Assembly (NCBI GenBank): GCA_035278025.1
Contig: DATEJK010000182.1
Span: forward strand, 1-13,528
Direction of reading: 5' to 3'
Origin: JAICWP01 sp035278025
GTDB taxonomy: Bacteria; Acidobacteriota; Terriglobia; Terriglobales; Acidobacteriaceae
Length of the DNA stretch: 13,528 nucleotides
This document shows positions 1 through 4,933 of the stretch, in pieces. Made by a program: the position numbers and the translations under genes. The notes beneath the pieces are model-generated. The model was not told where the DNA came from. It ran no database searches and saw only the letters and a list, made by a program, of their open reading frames with translations. How positions within the stretch are numbered: the first letter of the stretch is position 1; every line of letters starts with the position of its first letter.

Positions 1-187
1 GCTTCAGGCGCACCGACTCTTCCAGATTGCGCAGCTTGCCCTCGGCGCGCCGGATCTCGAGGCCCTTGCCGTTGCCCGCCACCGCGATCCCCGCCGAATC
101 GTAGCCGCGATACTCCAGCCGCTTCAGGCCGTCCAGAATCACGGGGACGACTCGCTTTTTCCCCACGTAGCCTACTATGCCGCACAT
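1..187 (-). CDS. glmS: Glutamine--fructose-6-phosphate aminotransferase (isomerizing), N-terminal part, cut by the window edge
   Basis: GlmS makes glucosamine-6-phosphate from fructose-6-phosphate and glutamine, the first committed step toward UDP-GlcNAc for peptidoglycan and LPS, in the cytoplasm. Only the first 62 residues are inside the window. They begin MCGIVGYVGKK, where Cys2 becomes the N-terminal nucleophile of the Ntn-type glutaminase domain once Met is removed, and continue with the highly conserved EYRGYDSAGIA segment (about residues 28-38). The start is firm because the catalytic Cys must follow Met1, and AAGGAG lies about 8 nt upstream. The gene follows purS by 30 bp on the same strand, so the two are probably co-transcribed. 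The isomerase (SIS) domains lie outside the window. The family call is very secure; nothing can be said about the missing part. Confidence 0.96.
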   Translation of the reverse strand, partial: MCGIVGYVGKKRVVPVILDGLKRLEYRGYDSAGIAVAGNGKGLEIRRAEGKLRNLEESVRLK

Positions 188-217
188 ATTCGAACTCCTT
201 GCCGGGGGAGAAGGCTG

Positions 218-460
218 CTATTCGAGGGTGTAGCGAAACTCTTCAATGACGGGGTTGGTCAACACTTCGCGCGCGATGCGCGCCACTTCGGTTTCCGCCT
301 GCTCCCGGCTTAGGCCGCCGTCGAGGGTGATTTCGAAGTACTTGCCCTGGCGCACGTCCTCCAGCCCCTTGTACCCCATTTTGTGAAGCGCGCTCTGGAT
401 GGTCTTACCCTGGGGATCGAGCACGCTCTTTTTCAGGGAAACATACACGTAGGCCTTCAT
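218..460 (-). CDS. purS: Phosphoribosylformylglycinamidine synthase subunit PurS
   Basis: PurS is the small scaffold subunit of the three-part FGAM synthase (PurS/PurL/PurQ) in purine biosynthesis. It bridges the PurL synthetase and PurQ glutaminase subunits in the cytoplasm. The protein is 80 residues, the usual length for the family. It begins MKAYVYVSLKKSVLDPQGKT and has the typical middle (ALHKMGYKGLEDVRQGKYFEI) and C-terminal (NPVIEEFRYTLE) regions. The reading frame continues upstream to 487, but the conserved PurS N-terminus starts at the ATG at 460. There is no strong Shine-Dalgarno site there. Instead a perfect TATAAT ends 9 nt before the ATG, which may mean a very short or absent leader. 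purQ and purL are not adjacent; the next gene is glmS, an unusual pairing. Confidence 0.93.
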   Translation of the reverse strand: MKAYVYVSLKKSVLDPQGKTIQSALHKMGYKGLEDVRQGKYFEITLDGGLSREQAETEVARIAREVLTNPVIEEFRYTLE

Positions 461-469
461 CTTGCGCTC

Positions 470-475
470 ATTATA
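470..475 (-). promoter_or_regulatory. Candidate -10 box (TATAAT) just before purS
   Basis: A perfect TATAAT on the minus strand ends 9 nt before the purS ATG. Transcription from it would start only about 0-4 nt before the start codon. No good -35 hexamer is visible 16-18 bp upstream, so this rests on the -10 match and its position alone. Confidence 0.35.
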
Positions 476-549
476 CGTCAGCGACAAGGCTGATCTGGAG
501 GCAGGAATTGCGCCTGCCCAAGCCTCGGAGCAGCAGTGGAGCCGCTGAA

Positions 550-792
550 TCAGCCCAGCTGAGCCAGTTCCGCATCCAAATCGGCCAACGCGGTTTCCAG
601 CATGGAGCGATGCCGGGGATTGCCGCTGGCTTCCATTTGTTGCAGGACCCGGGCGCGGGCGAGCGTCAGGGTGGCTTTCTTGCGCCGGTTTTCGAGTTGT
701 TCCGTGCTCAGGCGAGGTTTGGCCTCCGCTGGTTCTTCGTTAGCCGCTTCCACCTGAGCCTCTACTGCTTTGCTTTCCCAACCTCTGGCCAC
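550..792 (-). CDS. Small charged protein of unknown function (80 aa)
   Basis: This small cytoplasmic protein has no function I can name. It starts with a GTG codon (VARGWESKAVEAQVEAANEE...) and has two parts. The first is an acidic, Ala/Glu-rich segment (residues 8-30). The second is a predicted helical, possibly coiled-coil region (about 31-80) with an Arg/Lys patch NRRKKATLTLARARVLQQ and a C-terminal amphipathic helix ending DLDAELAQLG. There is no signal peptide, membrane segment or Cys. The frame is open for the whole gene, and its codon use fits the neighbours. The opening ARGWESK looks familiar to me from small hypothetical proteins of Acidobacteriota, but I cannot confirm that here. 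A TATAAT box lies 6 nt before the GTG and no Shine-Dalgarno is visible, so it may be leaderless. It lies 89 bp upstream of purS on the same strand. Confidence 0.68.
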   Translation of the reverse strand: MARGWESKAVEAQVEAANEEPAEAKPRLSTEQLENRRKKATLTLARARVLQQMEASGNPRHRSMLETALADLDAELAQLG

Positions 793-798
793 GATTCA

Positions 799-804
799 AT
801 TATA
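799..804 (-). promoter_or_regulatory. Candidate -10 box (TATAAT) before the 80-aa protein gene
   Basis: A perfect TATAAT on the minus strand is separated by only 6 nt (TGAATC) from the GTG start at 792. This spacing would put the transcription start at or within 1-2 nt of the start codon, as in leaderless genes. No clear -35 box is seen. Confidence 0.38.
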
Positions 805-862
805 CGAGCCGCTTGGCTGCCGCGCAGGTGCCGATGGTGATTCGGGCCGGCAAGCAGCGGTC

Positions 863-904
863 AGTGGCCAGTAGTGAGTGGCCAGATAAACCGGTTGCCA
901 GTAA
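863..904. repeat. Short degenerate AGTGGCCAG repeats in an intergenic gap
   Basis: AGTGGCCAG occurs at 863-871 and again at 877-885, and a related TTGCCAGTAA follows near 895-904. It is a short, degenerate direct repeat in the 150-bp gap between the exported protein gene and the 80-aa gene. No function is evident. Confidence 0.4.
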
Positions 905-942
905 TCAACGCGGCTGGCGGTAATTGATACCGCAACCACCAT

Positions 943-1851
943 CTACTGCTTTTTCCTCAGTTTGTTGTAATCGGGCATGAAAACGCGCAAGCCAAACGCG
1001 GGAGTTGTCTTGGTGTAGCCGGCCACAAGCTGGTCTTTGTAGTGCACCAGATAAAAATCAAAGGGATCGCGTGGGTCCATATCAATCAAAACCATGTCTG
1101 TGTCATTCATAGTCAACTTGCCGAAGCGCAGGCGCCCGCCTTGGTAGGTCATGTAGTTTCCCGGCGGCAAGGGTGGCAGCCGCTTACCGAAATGCTCGAA
1201 AATCTGCTGTCCTTTGAGTTGAATGGCGGTGAGCCTGCCCGCAATTTTGGGCAAAGGCAAAATTTCTTCCGGATTCAGCAGCAGGTCATTGTTTTCGGCG
1301 CGCACGCCGCGGATCTTGTTGGTGCTGACCAGATCCGAAATATTCACTCCCAGCAGGTCCATCAGGCCCTTTACGGGCAAATGCGCCGCTTTGACGTTAT
1401 TGGAATGAATACGGATTTCGCCTTGCGGGGTCAGGCTCAGCACGCCTTCCGCCTCGAAGGGAATGTCTCCTTTGGAATGCAGCTTGCCAATGATTTTCAA
1501 GCTGTTGCCAGTAGCCGTAATGGAAATACCTTTGAGGGGAGCGTCGTGGGCGGCAAACACGTAATCATTCAAGATGCTGGCCATTGCCAGAGTGGTGATA
1601 GACATGTCCGCCGCGTCAATATGCAGCACAAAGGAGCGGGCATCGTCGAAGACCGGGAACGGGTTCTGGCCGGTGGCGCTTAGCCATCCGCTGAGTTCGT
1701 AGATATGGACGGCGATGCGCCCGGTGAAGTGATAGCGCACGTTGCGCATGGTTGCCGCGACTGCGCCGGGTTGCGCTGCTGGGCGGGGTTGGGCCACGGT
1801 GCAGGTGGCGAACAACAGAGCCGCAGCAGCGGTCACGATTCGTGTGCCCAT
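943..1851 (-). CDS. Exported protein of unknown function (302 aa)
   Basis: I do not recognise a characterised family. The protein starts at the ATG at 1851 with a clear Sec signal peptide: MGTRIV, a hydrophobic Ala/Leu-rich core (residues 6-16) and likely cleavage near TVA-Q (about residue 20). Cys17 is not in a good lipobox. The mature part (about 280 residues) is rich in alternating beta-strand patterns with short helices. Examples are GNSLKIIGKLHSKGDIPFEAEG, KGLMDLLGVNISDL, LPKIAGRLTAIQLKGQQI and a C-terminal YKDQLVAGYTKT. The pattern, in which strands give way to a segment about a small ligand-like core, faintly recalls LmeA/DUF2993-type lipid-binding proteins, but this is a guess. The frame is open up to 1944, but upstream residues would precede the signal peptide, so 1851 is preferred. 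It follows the response regulator by 104 bp, with a terminator-like hairpin in between. Confidence 0.72.
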   Translation of the reverse strand: MGTRIVTAAAALLFATCTVAQPRPAAQPGAVAATMRNVRYHFTGRIAVHIYELSGWLSATGQNPFPVFDDARSFVLHIDAADMSITTLAMASILNDYVFAAHDAPLKGISITATGNSLKIIGKLHSKGDIPFEAEGVLSLTPQGEIRIHSNNVKAAHLPVKGLMDLLGVNISDLVSTNKIRGVRAENNDLLLNPEEILPLPKIAGRLTAIQLKGQQIFEHFGKRLPPLPPGNYMTYQGGRLRFGKLTMNDTDMVLIDMDPRDPFDFYLVHYKDQLVAGYTKTTPAFGLRVFMPDYNKLRKKQ

Positions 1852-1870
1852 GCGACTACATGGGATGCAG

Positions 1871-1901
1871 AAGAAAAAGGGCGGGAAAGGCTCCGCCGCC
1901 C
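1871..1901 (-). terminator. Rho-independent-like terminator after the LytTR regulator gene
   Basis: On the minus strand a GGGCGG/CCGCCC stem (arms 1896-1901 and 1879-1884, loop about 11 nt) is followed directly by a T-run (complement of 1874-1878, then CTT). It lies about 55 nt after the regulator stop codon and only about 20 nt before the start codon of the next gene. The stem is short (6 bp), so efficiency is uncertain. Confidence 0.5.
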
Positions 1902-1955
1902 AGGGTTTTGCTTTTGAGCACGGTGAGAGGTAGCCGCGCCACAAAGGTGCTTCCG

Positions 1956-2735
1956 CTATAGGCGGAACAATTCGCGCAGGCGCTTGGTTTGGGCGCGGCT
2001 GACCGGAATCTCAGTCTGCTTTTTGTCGTCCATGCGCAGCTGGTAGGAGCTCTTGAACCAGGGCACCACTTCCTTGATGTGATTGATATTGACCAGATAG
2101 GAGCGATGCGCGCGCCAGAACAGGTTGGGATCGAGATTGGCCAGTAACTCTTCCAAGGTGCGGCAGTTGGACTGGCCCTCCATGCCGCTGAGTCCGCCGG
2201 TGACAACGCTGATGACCCCGTCCTCAATGGAGGCGTAGCAAATGTCTTTCTGATCCACCAGGAAGAGCCGGCCGGCAGCTTTGAGCAGCAGCTTGGAGGC
2301 GTGAGGCTGCTGAGATTCCAGCATGCGCACCAGGGTGTCCAGGCGGTCTCCGGGGGCGGCGCTGGACTCGAGCTTGCTGCGTACCCGCTGCACCGACTGC
2401 GCTACCCGCTTCTTGTCAAAGGGCTTGAGCAGATAGTCAACCGCATTGACCTCGAAGGCCTTAACCGCATACTGGTCATAGGCGGTGGCAAATACGATCT
2501 GGGGCAGGGGCACTTTCTTATCCAGCAGCTTTTTTAACACTCCGAAGCCATCGAGGCCGGGCATTTGCACGTCCAGGAAGACGAGATCGGGGTTGTGCTC
2601 GCGAATAAGGTTAACGCCTTCAACGCCGTTCTTGCCCTGGGCTACCACCTCGATATCGCCCACATTTTTAAGCAAGAAGGCGAGTTCATCGCGGGCCAGT
2701 TGCTCATCGTCCACGATCACGGCGGATAAGGACAT
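1956..2735 (-). CDS. LytTR-family response regulator
   Basis: This two-component response regulator (259 aa) should bind DNA in the cytoplasm after phosphorylation by a sensor kinase. Residues 1-120 form the receiver domain: acidic pocket D9/D10, phospho-acceptor D55 in LVFLDVQMPGLDG, T84 in FATAYDQYAVKAF and K104 in LLKPF. Residues 148-259 form a LytTR DNA-binding domain, with the typical WRAHRSYLVNINHI (207-220) and TEIPVSR (241-247) segments. All switch residues are present, so it should be functional. The ATG at 2735 is chosen because the receiver domain begins there and CAGGAGAG lies 3-5 nt upstream; the open frame further upstream has no matching content. No histidine kinase gene is nearby, so it is an orphan here. 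Its targets are unknown; this family often controls membrane, export or adhesion genes and sometimes its own neighbours. Confidence 0.93.
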   Translation of the reverse strand: MSLSAVIVDDEQLARDELAFLLKNVGDIEVVAQGKNGVEGVNLIREHNPDLVFLDVQMPGLDGFGVLKKLLDKKVPLPQIVFATAYDQYAVKAFEVNAVDYLLKPFDKKRVAQSVQRVRSKLESSAAPGDRLDTLVRMLESQQPHASKLLLKAAGRLFLVDQKDICYASIEDGVISVVTGGLSGMEGQSNCRTLEELLANLDPNLFWRAHRSYLVNINHIKEVVPWFKSSYQLRMDDKKQTEIPVSRAQTKRLRELFRL

Positions 2736-2760
2736 AGACTCTCCTGGGGCGCTGATAAGA

Positions 2761-2790
2761 AGTATAAGGGCGGGGTTTCCAGGCGAGCAA
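2761..2790 (-). promoter_or_regulatory. Candidate promoter of the LytTR regulator gene
   Basis: On the minus strand a -10-like TATACT (2766-2761) lies 25 nt before the ATG. A weak -35-like TTGCTC (2790-2785) sits 18 bp further upstream. Only half of the -35 hexamer matches the consensus. Confidence 0.3.
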
Positions 2791-2819
2791 GGTGCCCGGG
2801 CAGGCACTCCGGGGGAACA

Positions 2820-2850
2820 GGACTGCTTGCCGAGGGGCGGCAAGCAGTCC
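2820..2850. repeat. Strong 13-bp hairpin between the DUF4412-like and LytTR genes
   Basis: GGACTGCTTGCCG (2820-2832) pairs perfectly with 2838-2850 around a 5-nt AGGGG loop. It starts 11 nt past the stop codon of the DUF4412-like gene on the minus strand. No T-run follows, so it is not a classic rho-independent terminator. It could be a 3'-end stabilising hairpin, a rho-dependent end or part of a leader for the regulator. A second smaller hairpin, GTGCC/GGCAC (2792-2807), stands next to it. Confidence 0.6.
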
Positions 2851-2860
2851 GCTGGATTGT

Positions 2861-3511
2861 TTATTGCGGCCGTTGCCGCTGGCGCATCATCTGCTGCATG
2901 TCGAACTTGTGAAAGTCCGGGGGAATCACGAACAGGCTGGCGTCCTGCGAGCCTTCCCGGATGTTGTCCAATTCGGTTCCGTCGCCTTTGTCGTCCAGCC
3001 ACTTGACCACAAACCGCAGCTTGGGATCAATCCATACGAAGCCAGAGCCATTGTTGGAGGTTCCCGCGTACTTGATGGTCGTGCGTCCATTAACAGTGTC
3101 CGCTCCGACCTTGCGGCAAGTTACATTCTCGTTAGGGTTGTGTTTCTTGACCAGGCTTATGTATTGCGGGCAGGCGTTGTTGGGATCGTCGGGCCGAAAC
3201 CACATGTTTTTTTCCTGCATTTTTCGCGGCATGGATTCCACGTACATTTTCTGCTGCGGCATCAAGATTATGGTCTTCTGATTGACAAAGTCCATAATTG
3301 CCGCCCCCATACCGACATCACCGCCCTCGTTGGTTTCGATGCGCATCTTGTCTTTGCCCACGAAAATCTTGGAGGGCCCGGAATGCGAACGATCCTTACC
3401 GATACTGACAAAGTCAGCAGAGAACTCCTGGGCAAAGGCGCTAAAGGTGAGAAGCGAGAGCAAAACAACGCAGAACACAAATCGTAGGATGGGAAGCCGA
3501 CAGCCAGGCAT
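2861..3511 (-). CDS. Exported DUF4412-like protein (216 aa)
   Basis: This is a secreted or periplasmic protein of unknown function. Residues 1-27 are a Sec signal peptide: MPGCRLPILR, a hydrophobic core FVFCVVLLSLLTF, and cleavage near SAFAQ. The mature part resembles the DUF4412/LolA-like beta-sheet fold: EFSADFVSIGKD, then KIFVGKDKMRIET and TIILMPQQKMYVE in the first half, and KWLDDKGDGTELDNI later. That series of strands is typical of periplasmic proteins that hold hydrophobic groups, but no ligand is known. C114 and C132 could form a disulfide. The ATG at 3511 has AAGGAGA about 7 nt upstream; a TTG at 3529 is possible but would place the ribosome site inside the gene. It stands alone, 100 bp after the thiolase gene and 125 bp before the regulator gene. 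Confidence 0.82.
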   Translation of the reverse strand: MPGCRLPILRFVFCVVLLSLLTFSAFAQEFSADFVSIGKDRSHSGPSKIFVGKDKMRIETNEGGDVGMGAAIMDFVNQKTIILMPQQKMYVESMPRKMQEKNMWFRPDDPNNACPQYISLVKKHNPNENVTCRKVGADTVNGRTTIKYAGTSNNGSGFVWIDPKLRFVVKWLDDKGDGTELDNIREGSQDASLFVIPPDFHKFDMQQMMRQRQRPQ

Positions 3512-3611
3512 GTGGTCTCTCCTTGTCAAAATGGAACAGGGTCAGGTACCGCGCTCCTCCGTGCTGGAGGTCAGGGGAGCATATCAGAAGACAGGCAGGG
3601 CTGGAAGCCGT

Positions 3612-4793
3612 TCAAACGGCATTCTCCAGAGCGAGAGCCATCCCCATTCCGCCGCTGACGCAGAGGGTGGCGGCGCCAAGCTTCGCCTTGCGTTTCAGCA
3701 TTTCATGAATCAGGGTGACGGTGATGCGCGCGCCGGTGCAGCCGATGGGGTGGCCGAAAGCAATGGCGCCGCCATTCACATTCAAATGGCCGCGGTCGAA
3801 GTGCAGTTCGCGGTCGCAGGCTAAGACCTGGGCGGCAAAGGCTTCATTCAATTCAATAACTTCGAAGTCATTTACTGCGAGCCCGGTCTTTTGTTGCAGC
3901 TTGAGCATGGCGGGCACCGGACCAATGCCCATGGTGCGCGGATCCACGCCGGCCGAGGTGGCCGCCACAATTCGAGCCAGGGGCTGCAGACGGTTGCTCT
4001 TTACAAAGCTCTCGCCGGCCAGCACCAGGGCGGCGGCGCCGTCGGTGATGCCGGAAGAATTGCCCGCCGTGATGGTGCCGGTCCTGGCGAAGACGGGCGA
4101 AAGCCTGCCCATTTTCTCCAGGCTGGCGTCGGGAAAGAGGTGTTCGTCGCGTTCAAATACCTGGGTGCCCTTCTTGGTTTCAATCTTCACGGGCACAATT
4201 TCATCGCGCAGGCGTCCAGAGTTGACCGCCGCCGCTGCACGAGTCTGGGAGCACAGCGCGTACTGGTCCTGCTCTTCGCGTGAAATTTTGTACTGCTCGG
4301 CTAAAAGCTCTGCGGTTTCGCCCATCACCATTTCGGCCAGGGGGCAGAAGAAGCCGTCGCGGTACATACCATCCACCAGGTCGGCGTTGCCCAGGCGGTA
4401 GCCCCAGCGGGCGCCATCCAGGTAGTAGGGCAGGCGGGACATGGATTCGGTGCCTCCGGCCAGCACACATTCCAGGTTGCCGGTGGCGATCTCCTGGTAG
4501 CCGAGCGCGATGGACTTCATGCCCGAGGCGCAAGCCATGTTCACCGTGTAGGCCGGCACTTCCTGGGGCACGCCGCTGCGCACCGAAACCTGACGGGCGG
4601 GATTGGGCCCGCCACCAGCCTGGCGGGCGTTGCCGAAAATCGTTTCCTGAACCTGCGCCGGGCGTACGCCGGCGCGTTCCAGGGCAGCTTTGGCGGCGAC
4701 CACGCCCATGTCGGCGGCGGTCTGCGACGCCAGCGAGCCGCCGAACTTGCCGATGGGCGTGCGCACCGCGGAGATTATAAAGACGTCTGCCAC
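3612..4793 (-). CDS. Thiolase (acetyl-CoA C-acetyltransferase)
   Basis: This cytoplasmic enzyme condenses two acetyl-CoA to acetoacetyl-CoA or runs the reverse thiolysis, feeding fatty-acid breakdown, ketone or polyhydroxyalkanoate metabolism. The protein is 393 aa, the normal length for a biosynthetic-type thiolase. The nucleophile is C88 in NMACASGMKSI. N316 lies in ELNEAFA, H348 in AFGHPIGCTG, and the second acid/base C378 in LCVSGGMGMA. These are the full catalytic set at the usual spacing. The start is a GTG at 4793 (VADVFIISAVRTPIGKF), with GAGGAG a few nt upstream; an ATG overlapping it is in another frame. The gene diverges from the phosphatase gene across a 140-bp gap. No other fatty-acid genes are near, so its physiological direction cannot be read from context. 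Other chain-length specificity (for example beta-ketoadipyl-CoA) is possible but less likely. Confidence 0.95.
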   Translation of the reverse strand: MADVFIISAVRTPIGKFGGSLASQTAADMGVVAAKAALERAGVRPAQVQETIFGNARQAGGGPNPARQVSVRSGVPQEVPAYTVNMACASGMKSIALGYQEIATGNLECVLAGGTESMSRLPYYLDGARWGYRLGNADLVDGMYRDGFFCPLAEMVMGETAELLAEQYKISREEQDQYALCSQTRAAAAVNSGRLRDEIVPVKIETKKGTQVFERDEHLFPDASLEKMGRLSPVFARTGTITAGNSSGITDGAAALVLAGESFVKSNRLQPLARIVAATSAGVDPRTMGIGPVPAMLKLQQKTGLAVNDFEVIELNEAFAAQVLACDRELHFDRGHLNVNGGAIAFGHPIGCTGARITVTLIHEMLKRKAKLGAATLCVSGGMGMALALENAV

Positions 4794-4933
4794 ATGCTCC
4801 TCGTATTTTCAGTCTAGCATCCGGCGTCCGTTTCCCTCCCTGTTGCGCGCTTCTCGACGGCCGTCCTCGCAGAGACGCGACGGCAGCGCTGCGGCGATGG
4901 CCGCGTCTATAATCACCCTGAGCGAAGTCTTCC
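4794..4933. promoter_or_regulatory. Divergent intergenic region with a candidate -10 box for the phosphatase gene
   Basis: The thiolase and phosphatase genes are read outward from this 140-bp gap, so it should hold both promoters. A perfect TATAAT (4908-4913) lies 20 nt before the phosphatase ATG. No convincing -35 element is seen 17 bp upstream. On the minus strand a weaker TAGACT (4816-4811) could serve the thiolase gene. Confidence 0.4.

Noticed and set aside
1042..1683. Plus-strand open frame (213 codons) opposite the exported protein gene
   Set aside because: The minus-strand frame has a proper signal peptide and spans the whole region; the plus-strand translation is low-complexity.
3523..3528. 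TTGACA on the minus strand upstream of the DUF4412-like gene as a -35 box
   Set aside because: It overlaps the ribosome-binding site just before the ATG, so it cannot serve as the promoter of that gene.
3550..3575. Small CTCC/GGAG inverted repeat as a terminator after the thiolase gene
   Set aside because: The stem is only 4-5 bp, no T-run follows it, and it lies closer to the next gene's start than a typical terminator.
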